Source: Acidobacteriota bacterium (GTDB lineage Bacteria > Acidobacteriota > Vicinamibacteria > Vicinamibacterales > UBA2999). Taken from it: 5,784 bases of DNA. Under the pieces are notes generated by a model. That model worked only from the letters and a program-made list of their open reading frames with translations, did not search any database and was not told where the DNA came from. How positions within the stretch are numbered: position 1 is the first letter of the stretch; every line of letters begins with the position of its first letter. Location: contig JABFRY010000163.1 of assembly GCA_013140955.1 (NCBI GenBank), positions 1 through 5,784 of the forward strand, given 5' to 3'. Below, piece after piece: positions 1-5,638 of this stretch. Made by a program: the position numbers and the translations under genes.

Positions 1-27
1 CGACGAACCTCGCGCTCCTGCCTCCTC
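1..27 (-). promoter_or_regulatory. Probable ribosome binding region of a gene starting beyond the left edge
   Basis: After the cheX stop the minus strand carries AGGAGG (26-21), GGAG (18-15) and GAGG (12-9), then runs off the window. No ATG, GTG or TTG follows these sites inside the window. A further gene of the operon may start within a few bases of the edge. An ATG at 33-31 does precede these sites, but it has no Shine-Dalgarno of its own, so I do not call it a start. Confidence 0.35.
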
Positions 28-69
28 ACCATGGACGAGGCCGCGCCGGCCGCGAGGGCGGCTCCCGCG

Positions 70-540
70 TCAGGACGCAGCCGTGAGGGCACCCGCACCG
101 AGCACCGAGACCACGAACGGGCGGTCTCCACACGCGAACTGCAGACGCTCGATGACGCGCGTGCCAGGAATTCGCACGGAGTAGTCCGTGCCCTCCACCA
201 CCGCGGGCAGCGACAGCGTGCACTCCCCAGGCATGAGGGCCTTCAGGTTGCCGCCTGTCATGTTCGTCAGCTCCCCCAGCGCATCCTGCACATCGGCGAG
301 TTCCGGCTGCCGGTCCCCGAGGTCGAACATCTGCCGGGCTGCCTCCTCGGCGAGCCCACGGTCGCACTGCAGCACCACCACACCCTGCCACCCGCCGCTG
401 ATGGTGATGAGCCCGTCGATGGTGCGTCCGTGCAGCACGGCCGCGTCCGCGCCTTCCACACGGTGCACGGGCAGCCGGGCCGCCGACAGCCAGATCTCCT
501 CGGTCAGCGTGACGATGTCGTCCTGCGCCATCAGGTCCAT
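70..540 (-). CDS. cheX: CheX-type CheY-phosphate phosphatase
   Basis: A 156-residue member of the CheC/CheX/FliY family, which dephosphorylates CheY-P and ends the signal. The diagnostic segment is DALGELTNMTGGNLK (86-100): Glu90 and Asn93 form the ExxN catalytic pair, and the Gly-Gly-Asn after it is typical of CheX. SLPAVVEG follows at 110-117, and further beta strands close the domain (VRIPGTRVIERLQFACG, VVSVLGAG). Only one ExxN site is present, as in CheX; CheC and FliY usually have two. The start ATG 540 has GGAG at 550-547 with 6-base spacing. A GTG at 588, overlapping the end of cheR, has no such support. The gap after cheR is 23 bp. CheX normally acts as a dimer; whether this one does cannot be seen. 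It probably replaces CheZ for the CheY of this cluster. Confidence 0.87.
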   Translation of the reverse strand: MDLMAQDDIVTLTEEIWLSAARLPVHRVEGADAAVLHGRTIDGLITISGGWQGVVVLQCDRGLAEEAARQMFDLGDRQPELADVQDALGELTNMTGGNLKALMPGECTLSLPAVVEGTDYSVRIPGTRVIERLQFACGDRPFVVSVLGAGALTAAS

Positions 541-546
541 ATTGGT

Positions 547-550
547 CTCC
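547..550 (-). promoter_or_regulatory. Ribosome binding site that decides the cheX start
   Basis: GGAG lies 6 bases before ATG 540. The next in-frame ATG (531) and the upstream GTG (588) lack an equivalent. Confidence 0.6.
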
Positions 551-563
551 GGAAATCCGTGGT

Positions 564-1382
564 TCAGGCCGCCGCAGGTCGGTAGCACGCCGTCCGCCCG
601 AAGGCGACGCGCTGGAAGGACGCCGTCACGTTGAGCGTGGTCTCTGCCGTGCCCAGGAAGAGATACCCGTCCGGCTCCAGCGTGCGCTCGAGCTGCTGGA
701 AGATGCGTCGCTTCGCGTCGAGATCGAAGTAGATCATCACGTTGCGGAGGAACACGATGTCAGCCTTCGGAATGCCCACCCATGTCCGATTGAGATTGAG
801 CTCCTGGAACCGCAACTGCTCCCGGAGCGCGTCGCTCACCTTCCAGTGCAGGCCCTTCTTCTGGAAGTACTTCGTCAGGTACACCGCCGGCAAGCCACGA
901 TTGACCTCGAACTGTGAGTACTCGCCTTCCTTCGCCTTCGCGATCACGTCCTTCGAGATATCGGTCGCCAGGTGCGTGACGTTCCACGATGCCAGCTGCG
1001 GAAAGTGCTCCGCGAGCAGCATCAACATCGAGTACGGCTCCTGACCCGTCGAGCAGGCGGCGTACCAGAAGCGCAGCTGCCTGGTCTCCTGTCGCGCCTG
1101 GATGAGCGCCGGCAGAATCTCGTTCTTCAGCATCTCGAACGGTTCGTGGTCGCGGAAGAACGTCGTCTCGTTGGTCGTCATCGCCTCGACGACCTTCTGC
1201 TTGAGGCGGATGTCCCGCGCGATCTGCCCGATGAGACTCGACGGCGACTCGTGACTGGTCTGCTTCGCCAGCGACTGCAACCGCGACTCCACCAGATACT
1301 GCTTGTCGTGCTCCAGCACGATGCCCGCCTCGTCGAAGGCCAGCTTTCGCACCAGGTCGAACTCCGACTGGGTGATGCTCAT
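564..1382 (-). CDS. cheR: Chemotaxis protein methyltransferase CheR
   Basis: A 272-residue CheR, which uses S-adenosylmethionine to methylate receptor glutamates and works against CheB. The N-terminal helical domain (about 1-65) precedes MTTNETTFFRD (68-78), with Arg77 as the likely catalytic arginine. The SAM site is AACSTGQEPYS (108-118), followed by LATDIS (138-143), a beta-subdomain after NRGLP (161-165), FLRNVMIYFD (211-220) and GYLFLGTAETT near the C-terminus. There is no TPR extension. The frame is open back to 1535 inside cheB, but ATG 1382 has GAGGA at 1394-1390 with 7-base spacing and gives the standard CheR N-terminus. It starts 17 bp after the cheB stop. The neighbouring receptor has no tethering pentapeptide, so methylation there is probably pentapeptide-independent (inference). 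Confidence 0.95.
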   Translation of the reverse strand: MSITQSEFDLVRKLAFDEAGIVLEHDKQYLVESRLQSLAKQTSHESPSSLIGQIARDIRLKQKVVEAMTTNETTFFRDHEPFEMLKNEILPALIQARQETRQLRFWYAACSTGQEPYSMLMLLAEHFPQLASWNVTHLATDISKDVIAKAKEGEYSQFEVNRGLPAVYLTKYFQKKGLHWKVSDALREQLRFQELNLNRTWVGIPKADIVFLRNVMIYFDLDAKRRIFQQLERTLEPDGYLFLGTAETTLNVTASFQRVAFGRTACYRPAAA

Positions 1383-1389
1383 GTCCACG

Positions 1390-1394
1390 TCCTC
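1390..1394 (-). promoter_or_regulatory. Ribosome binding site that decides the cheR start
   Basis: GAGGA lies 7 bases before ATG 1382, just after the cheB stop. It supports this start over the upstream open frame, which would overlap cheB by more than 100 bases. Confidence 0.6.
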
Positions 1395-1399
1395 GCCTC

Positions 1400-2533
1400 T
1401 CACGCCCGGAGGCGCGTCGCCGCCGTCGCTGGCATGCCCCGCGCGACGCGTCTGGTGATCTCGCCCGCCATGTTCGGCAGACTCACGACCGAGTCCGCCA
1501 GGCCGGCCCGCACGACGAAGCCGGGCATGCCCCACACCACGCTGGTCTCTTCGTCCTGCGCGATCACCGCGCCGCCGGCGTCCCGGATGTGCTCGGAGCC
1601 GCGCAGGCCGTCCTGCCCCATCCCCGTCAGCACGACGCCCAGACTACGGGCGCCGTAGACGGCCGCCACCGACCGGAACAACACATCCGCTGCGGGACGG
1701 CACGAGTTCTCGGGAGCGTCCTGGTTCAAGCGGATGATCAGCCGGGTCCCCTCGCGGGCCACCGTCATGTGGTGGTCCCCCGGCGCGATGTAGATCTGGC
1801 CCGGCACGACCGCCATGCCCTCGGCCCCCTCGACAATCGTGAGTGGCGACTGCGTGTCGAGCCGTTCCGCCAGCATCCGCGTGAACATCGGCGGCATGTG
1901 CTGCACGATCACCACCGGGACGGACAGGTTCGCGGGCAGCTGCGGCAGCACGCTGGCCAAGGCGTTCGGTCCACCTGTCGAGACCCCGATGGCGACGATG
2001 TCCGGCGCCGGAAGCTCCCGGAGCCTCGTCGGCGCCTGGCTCACCGCTGCGGGTGGCCTGGGGGGCGGGGCCGGCACCACGCCCGGCCCGACCTGCGACG
2101 GCCCACGCGCGGACAGCGCCGCGCCGACACCGGCCAGGGTCTTGATCTTGGGCAGCAGCTCGTCTCGCACCCGCTGGATGGCCAGGGACACGCTGCCGAC
2201 GTTGGCGGGCTTGGTGACGTAGTCCGTGGCGCCGAGTGCCAGCGCGTCCAGGGTGGCGGTGGCGCCCCGCTCCGTCAGGGTGCTGAACATGATGACGGGC
2301 AGACGGGGATAGATCTTGCGGATCTCCCGCAACGCCTCGAGCCCGTCCATCTCCGGCATCTCGACGTCGAGCGTGACGACGTCCGGATTGCACTGAGGGA
2401 TCTTCTGCAGCGCGATGCGCCCGTTGGCGGCGATGCCCACGACTTCGACATCAGGATCTGCGCTGATGGCGTCGCTCACGAGTCGCCGCACGACGACGGC
2501 GTCGTCGACGATGAGAATGCGGATCTTTGGCAC
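1400..2533 (-). CDS. cheB: Protein-glutamate methylesterase / glutaminase CheB
   Basis: A 377-residue CheB, which removes methyl groups from receptor glutamates (and deamidates Gln) to reset adaptation. Residues 4-125 are the receiver: Asp10/Asp11 in IVDD, phosphoacceptor Asp56 in TLDVEMPEMDG, and Lys108 in VTKP. A Pro/Ala-rich linker runs from about 135 to 176. The C-terminal methylesterase has the Ser185 nucleophile in GVSTGGP, His212 in VQHMP, and Asp308 in GMGQDG, which together make up the catalytic triad. Phosphorylation by CheA relieves inhibition by the receiver. The start is GTG 2533, 16 bp after the cheY stop. No good Shine-Dalgarno precedes it and no ATG lies nearby, so translation may be coupled to cheY. 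Domain lengths and motifs are standard for the family. Confidence 0.96.
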   Translation of the reverse strand: MPKIRILIVDDAVVVRRLVSDAISADPDVEVVGIAANGRIALQKIPQCNPDVVTLDVEMPEMDGLEALREIRKIYPRLPVIMFSTLTERGATATLDALALGATDYVTKPANVGSVSLAIQRVRDELLPKIKTLAGVGAALSARGPSQVGPGVVPAPPPRPPAAVSQAPTRLRELPAPDIVAIGVSTGGPNALASVLPQLPANLSVPVVIVQHMPPMFTRMLAERLDTQSPLTIVEGAEGMAVVPGQIYIAPGDHHMTVAREGTRLIIRLNQDAPENSCRPAADVLFRSVAAVYGARSLGVVLTGMGQDGLRGSEHIRDAGGAVIAQDEETSVVWGMPGFVVRAGLADSVVSLPNMAGEITRRVARGMPATAATRLRA

Positions 2534-2549
2534 GTGATGAACCCGGACG

Positions 2550-2918
2550 TCAGTTGCCGACGCCGAGCATGCGCAGCTTGTCCTGAATCATGTCGCGGGT
2601 GAACGGCTTCATCACGTATTCGTGAGCCCCGGCCTCCAGCGCGCGTTGCACCTGTCGTCCCTCGTTCTCCGTCGTCACCATCATCATCCGCACCGACTGC
2701 AGGCGCGGGTCCTTGTGCACGGCCTCCACCAGCTCGAGACCGTTCATCTCCGGCATGTTCCAGTCGATGAGCGCCACGCTCGTGTCCTGGTTGTCACTGA
2801 GGTAGGCCAGCGCCTCCTTGCCGTGTCCGGCCTGCCCGACCTCGAAGCCCAGCTCCTTCAGGATCTGCGACAGGATCAGGCGAATGGCACGTGAGTCGTC
2901 GACGACGAGAGCCTTCAT
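2550..2918 (-). CDS. cheY: CheY-like single-domain response regulator
   Basis: A 122-residue receiver domain and nothing else. The acidic pair is Asp7/Asp8 in VVDDS, the phosphoacceptor is Asp52 in IDWNMPEMNG, the switch Thr is Thr82 in MMVTTE, the aromatic switch position is Tyr101, and Lys104 lies in MKPF. It takes phosphate from CheA and carries the signal to the motor or another output. The frame is open further upstream to 3041, but the family begins at MKALVVDDS. ATG 2918 has AGAGGA at 2930-2925 with 6-base spacing, which fixes the start. It is followed 16 bp later by cheB. The dedicated phosphatase for its phosphorylated form is probably the cheX product at the end of the cluster. Chemotaxis context and length favour CheY over a generic regulator. 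Confidence 0.93.
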   Translation of the reverse strand: MKALVVDDSRAIRLILSQILKELGFEVGQAGHGKEALAYLSDNQDTSVALIDWNMPEMNGLELVEAVHKDPRLQSVRMMMVTTENEGRQVQRALEAGAHEYVMKPFTRDMIQDKLRMLGVGN

Positions 2919-2924
2919 GACAAG

Positions 2925-2930
2925 TCCTCT
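2925..2930 (-). promoter_or_regulatory. Ribosome binding site that decides the cheY start
   Basis: AGAGGA lies 6 bases before ATG 2918. It rules out the longer open frame starting at 3041, whose extra 41 residues are Pro/Arg-rich, run through the intergenic stem-loop and match no receiver domain. Confidence 0.65.
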
Positions 2931-2982
2931 GCAGCGGTGTGGCGCTGCCAACAGTGAACGATACGGGACGAACGGTGGGTAC

Positions 2983-3010
2983 GGCCCGGCCCCATCAGGA
3001 AGGCCGGGCC
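2983..3010 (-). terminator. GC-rich stem-loop downstream of the receptor gene (weak or partial terminator)
   Basis: A perfect 9-bp inverted repeat, GGCCCGGCC (2983-2991) and GGCCGGGCC (3002-3010), encloses a 10-base loop. It lies 55 bases after the receptor stop and 64 bases before cheY, in the widest gap of the operon. No T-tract follows on the minus strand, so a classic intrinsic terminator is not supported. A partial terminator, a barrier to 3' exonucleases, or a Rho-associated structure would fit. It could separate expression of the receptor part from the cheY-cheB-cheR-cheX part. I saw no convincing promoter between it and cheY. Confidence 0.45.
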
Positions 3011-3065
3011 ACCCCGTGCGACGTCCGGTCCGCGGTGGCACGGTGCCCGTCCGCGATCCCGCCGG

Positions 3066-5066
3066 CTATTTGTCCCTGGCGACCAGGGCCTGCAGGTCCG
3101 CCGCCATCCGGGCCAGTTCCGCCGACGCGCGAAGGGCCTCGGCGGACCCGTCGGCCGTGCTCCTGGCCGTCTGCGCCACGGTCGTGATGTTCTGGGCGAT
3201 CTCCGCGGAGCCCTTCGCCGCCTCCGTGATGTTGCGGCCGATCTCGTTGGTGGTCGCGGTCTGCTCCTCGACGGCGCTGGCGATGGTGTTCGAGATGTCG
3301 TTGATCTGGTTGATGATGCTGCCGATCTGTCCGATGGCCTCCACCGCACCCTTCGTGTCCGTCTGGATTGCGTCGATCTTCTGGCCGATGTCCTCGGTCG
3401 CCTTCGCGGTCTCCTTGGCGAGCTCCTTCACCTCGTTGGCGACCACGGCGAAGCCCTTGCCGGCCTCGCCGGCACGGGCGGCCTCGATGGTCGCGTTCAG
3501 CGCGAGGAGGTTGGTCTGCTGTGCGATGGAGGTGATGACCTTGATCACCTTGCCGATTTCCGCACTGCTCTCTCCGAGCTTGCTCACGGTCTGATTGGTG
3601 GTCTCCGCCACTCGCACGGCCGTCGTCGCCACTTTCGCCGCCTCGTTGGCGTTCTTGGCGATCTCGCGAATGCTGGCGGTCATCTCCTCCGCCCCCGTGG
3701 CGACGGTCTGCACGTTGCGGCTGACCTCTTCCGAGGCGGCCGACACGACGTTCGCCTGCGCTGCGGTCTCGCCCGCGTTCGAGCCCATCTGCTGGCTGGA
3801 GGCCGTCAACTCCTCGGACGCGGCGGCCAGCGCTTCGGCGACCTCTCGGGTCCGGTTCTCTACGTTGAGACGGTCGGTGATCACCGACCACGTGACCATC
3901 GCCCCGAGGTAGTCCTTCTTCGCGTCGAAGATCGGGCTCACCAGCAGGTCGAGCGTCTCAGGCCCCACACGGATATGGGCGGTTCTGGGCAAATTGGAGG
4001 GGTCCCCGAGGAGCCGTCGCTGATGGTCCGGGTTCTTGTGGAAGATGTCGATCGTCTGACCGAGCATCTGGTCGGCCTTGACGGGCAGGTACTCCTCGAG
4101 TTTCTTCAAGGTCCGGGTCGACGCCGGGTTGAGATACTGCAGCTTCAGGTCGCGGTCGGCGAACATGACGTTGATTGGCGCGTTCTCCATCATCGACATG
4201 ACCCTGGCCATCTCGCGCTCGATCCTGACCTGCTCGGTCACCACCGACCACGTCACCATCGGGCCGAGGTAGGTCTGGTCGGCGTCGTAGATGGGGCTCA
4301 CCAACAGGTCCAGCACCTCGGCGCCCAGGCGGATCTGCGCCCGGTGCGGGAGATTCCTGGGGTCGGCCAGCATGCGTCGCTGGTGATCGGGGTTCTTGTG
4401 GAAGATGTCGATCGACTGGCCCAGCACCTCTTCCGCCTTCACCGGCAGCAGCTGCTCGATGGTCTTCAGGGTCTTGAGCGACGCCGGATTCACGTACTGG
4501 ATCACGAGGTCGCGATCCGCCAGGATCACGTTGATCGGCGCGTTCTCGATCATTGCCCGGTACGCGACCTCGACGGTTGCGACCGGAGAGGGCGTGACAC
4601 TGTCCATGGGGTGCGGGCGCGCGACCGCGGCCTGCCTGAAGCGACCGTTCGACATCTTCTGCTCCTTGTTGCCGTCTGTGGGGGTGTTGACAATCTGGCC
4701 GGCCAGCGGCGCCACGGCGCCAATCAGTTCATCGATGAGATTCCTGGGCACTCGCAGCTCCGTGAGCGCATCCACGAGATGGGCGGCCACCTGGTCGAAG
4801 TGCCGGTGCTCGATGGGCAGCTTCGCGTGGGCACGGCGCATGCTTCGTCCCTTGTAGACGGCCGGCCCCCCGAGCGCCTGGATGAAGAAGGCGTTCTGCC
4901 GTCCCTTCAGCCACCGCATGTTCACGCCCTCGAAGAACGGGGCGAGCATGGGATCCGCCAGCACGCGGTCGTAGAAGTTCTCGACGGCCGCCTTGATCGC
5001 AGGCACTCCTCCGATTCGTTCGAAGAGTGACGCCGGTGCGCTCGTCTCTGTCGTGGTGCGTCCCAT
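3066..5066 (-). CDS. Soluble chemoreceptor: truncated haemoglobin - PAS - PAS - MCP signalling domain
   Basis: A 666-residue cytoplasmic methyl-accepting protein, probably sensing O2, NO or redox state. Residues 12-126 are a group I truncated haemoglobin. By alignment from memory with mycobacterial GlbN, Tyr32 is B10, Leu53 E7, Arg56 E10, Gln57 E11, Phe61 E15 and His80 the proximal F8 haem ligand. Residues 127-165 are a polar linker. PAS1 (168-281) and PAS2 (288-401) each contain ADRDL, IDIFHKNPDHQRR and MVTWSV. His223/Trp273 and His343/Trp393 match the haem-ligand His and the Trp of the Aer2 haem-PAS. Residues 404-662 form the MCP coiled-coil hairpin, with the tip at QQTNLLALNATIEAARAGE (516-534). 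Candidate methylation pairs are Glu418/419, 446/447, 460/461 and 600/601. There is no transmembrane segment, no HAMP and no C-terminal CheR-tethering pentapeptide (it ends LVARDK). ATG 5066 has GAAGGA 8 bases upstream. The gene lies between cheW and cheY, so it is likely the cognate receptor of this pathway. The domain calls are secure; the ligand is inferred. Confidence 0.95.
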   Translation of the reverse strand: MGRTTTETSAPASLFERIGGVPAIKAAVENFYDRVLADPMLAPFFEGVNMRWLKGRQNAFFIQALGGPAVYKGRSMRRAHAKLPIEHRHFDQVAAHLVDALTELRVPRNLIDELIGAVAPLAGQIVNTPTDGNKEQKMSNGRFRQAAVARPHPMDSVTPSPVATVEVAYRAMIENAPINVILADRDLVIQYVNPASLKTLKTIEQLLPVKAEEVLGQSIDIFHKNPDHQRRMLADPRNLPHRAQIRLGAEVLDLLVSPIYDADQTYLGPMVTWSVVTEQVRIEREMARVMSMMENAPINVMFADRDLKLQYLNPASTRTLKKLEEYLPVKADQMLGQTIDIFHKNPDHQRRLLGDPSNLPRTAHIRVGPETLDLLVSPIFDAKKDYLGAMVTWSVITDRLNVENRTREVAEALAAASEELTASSQQMGSNAGETAAQANVVSAASEEVSRNVQTVATGAEEMTASIREIAKNANEAAKVATTAVRVAETTNQTVSKLGESSAEIGKVIKVITSIAQQTNLLALNATIEAARAGEAGKGFAVVANEVKELAKETAKATEDIGQKIDAIQTDTKGAVEAIGQIGSIINQINDISNTIASAVEEQTATTNEIGRNITEAAKGSAEIAQNITTVAQTARSTADGSAEALRASAELARMAADLQALVARDK
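3858..4550 (-). repeat. Tandem duplication encoding the two PAS domains
   Basis: Copy 1 (4550-4218, residues 173-283) and copy 2 (4190-3858, residues 293-403) align without gaps at an offset of exactly 360 bp (120 codons). My hand count gives about 75 identical residues of 111. Some stretches are also near-identical at DNA level, for example around IDIFHKNPDHQRR (about 4385-4420 and 4025-4060). The spacers between copies are short, so PAS2 follows PAS1 through one helical linker. Internal duplication of one PAS domain is the simplest explanation. Confidence 0.9.
4653..4667 (-). promoter_or_regulatory. Internal Shine-Dalgarno and in-frame ATG at the globin / PAS-MCP seam
   Basis: On the minus strand AAGGAG (4667-4662) is followed by CAGAAG and then ATG (4655-4653), which is codon 138 of the receptor. 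The spacing of 6 is ideal. The site falls in the linker between the globin (ending near residue 126) and PAS1 (starting near 168). Initiation here would give a 529-residue PAS-PAS-MCP protein without the globin. The element is seen directly. Its use as a start is inference: it could be active, or a leftover from two genes that fused. The purines could also arise by chance from the Lys-Glu-Gln-Lys codons. Confidence 0.5.
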
Positions 5067-5074
5067 GGATGCCG

Positions 5075-5080
5075 TCCTTC
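5075..5080 (-). promoter_or_regulatory. Ribosome binding site of the long receptor form
   Basis: GAAGGA precedes ATG 5066 by 8 bases. It supports translation from the start of the globin domain, so the globin is part of the expressed receptor and not an untranslated remnant. Confidence 0.6.
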
Positions 5081-5089
5081 CGTTCGCCG

Positions 5090-5110
5090 GGCACCTGACT
5101 CCCTGGTGCC
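5090..5110 (-). other. Small hairpin in the cheW-receptor intergenic region
   Basis: GGCACC (5090-5095) and GGTGCC (5105-5110) form a perfect 6-bp inverted repeat with a 9-base loop, 19 bases after the cheW stop and 23 bases before the receptor ATG. There is no T-run after it on the minus strand, so it does not look like an intrinsic terminator. It may be a leader structure or a processing or stability element, or chance in GC-rich DNA. Confidence 0.35.
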
Positions 5111-5129
5111 ACCGTTTCGAGTTGATGCG

Positions 5130-5618
5130 TCAGGCCTCGCCGAGCGGGCCACCGTCGACCGCGCACGCCGTCGCGACGTCCAGGACGAGCAGCAGCCGTC
5201 CACTGAGTTTGAAGACGCCCGTCACCAGGGTGCTCACCGCCCCGACGAGCGTCTCCGGGGGAGGCTCGAACTTCGAGGCTTCGGCCTCGACCACGTCGTC
5301 AATCGCGTCGACGAGCAGGCTCACCACGCCGCTGTCGGTGCGCACCACGACGTTCATCGGCGGCGTGTCCGCCGACCGTGGTGGCAGCCCGAGACGCTCG
5401 CGCATGTCGATCGCGGTCACGATCTGGCCGCGGAGATTGATGAGGCCCTTCACGATCGCGGGCGCCCTGGGAACGGGTGTCATCGACTGGTAGCGGATGA
5501 CTTCCTGCACCGAGAGCACCTCGACGCCGAAGTACAGGGGGCCCACGAGGAACGTCGCGAACTGTGCCGACGGCACCATGCCGCTGGCCGGGCCGTCCAC
5601 CACACCGTGCGTCTGCAT
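5130..5618 (-). CDS. cheW: Chemotaxis coupling protein CheW
   Basis: A 162-residue CheW, the cytoplasmic adaptor that links receptor tips to CheA. Visible hallmarks are FATFLVGPLYFGVEV near residues 20-34 with VQEVIR just after it, TPVPRAP at 47-53, and the diagnostic GLINLRGQIVTAIDMR at 58-73, including the conserved Arg63. A second beta barrel follows (VSLLVDAIDDVVE) and the protein ends in LLLVLDV. Length is typical for the family. The frame also opens upstream at GTG 5642 (overlapping the cheA stop) and at ATGs 5633 and 5630. I chose ATG 5618 because only it has a good Shine-Dalgarno, GGAG at 5628-5625 with 6-base spacing. The longer versions would only add up to 8 residues. It sits between cheA and the receptor gene, as expected for a shared signalling array. 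The product is secure; the start is less so. Confidence 0.93.
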   Translation of the reverse strand: MQTHGVVDGPASGMVPSAQFATFLVGPLYFGVEVLSVQEVIRYQSMTPVPRAPAIVKGLINLRGQIVTAIDMRERLGLPPRSADTPPMNVVVRTDSGVVSLLVDAIDDVVEAEASKFEPPPETLVGAVSTLVTGVFKLSGRLLLVLDVATACAVDGGPLGEA

Positions 5619-5624
5619 AGTCGT

Positions 5625-5628
5625 CTCC
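5625..5628 (-). promoter_or_regulatory. Ribosome binding site that decides the cheW start
   Basis: GGAG lies six bases before ATG 5618. The three in-frame starts further upstream (GTG 5642, ATG 5633, ATG 5630) have no purine-rich match at a workable distance. The CheW core begins only around residue 19 of the chosen protein, so homology alone would not settle the start. Confidence 0.6.
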
Positions 5629-5638
5629 ATCATTGGCG

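Noticed and set aside
31..585. Plus-strand open frames opposite cheX
   Set aside because: No Shine-Dalgarno in the right orientation (the sequence upstream is the complement of minus-strand AGGAGG), low-complexity Arg-rich translation, and cheX is well supported on the other strand.
1045..1080. Gln in place of Glu in the CheR SAM motif (STGQEPYS)
   Set aside because: A common variant in CheR proteins outside enterics; not evidence of loss of function.
1589..2602. Plus-strand open frame of about 337 codons opposite cheB
   Set aside because: Antisense shadow of cheB. Its composition is Arg/His/Asp-rich and it matches no family, while the minus strand has all CheB catalytic residues.
2924..2960. 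Possible sigma-54 promoter before cheY (a TGGCAGCG-like sequence)
   Set aside because: The GG and GC elements are not at the required 10-base separation. No convincing -35/-10 pair was found either.
2919..3041. N-terminal extension of cheY back to 3041
   Set aside because: The extra residues are Pro/Arg-rich and run through the intergenic stem-loop. The receiver domain and a good ribosome site both begin at 2918.
3975..5030. Long open frame of about 351 codons on the plus strand opposite the globin and PAS region
   Set aside because: It mirrors the codon bias of the real gene in high-GC DNA, is His/Arg/Val-rich with no recognisable domain, and the opposite strand encodes a clear conserved protein.
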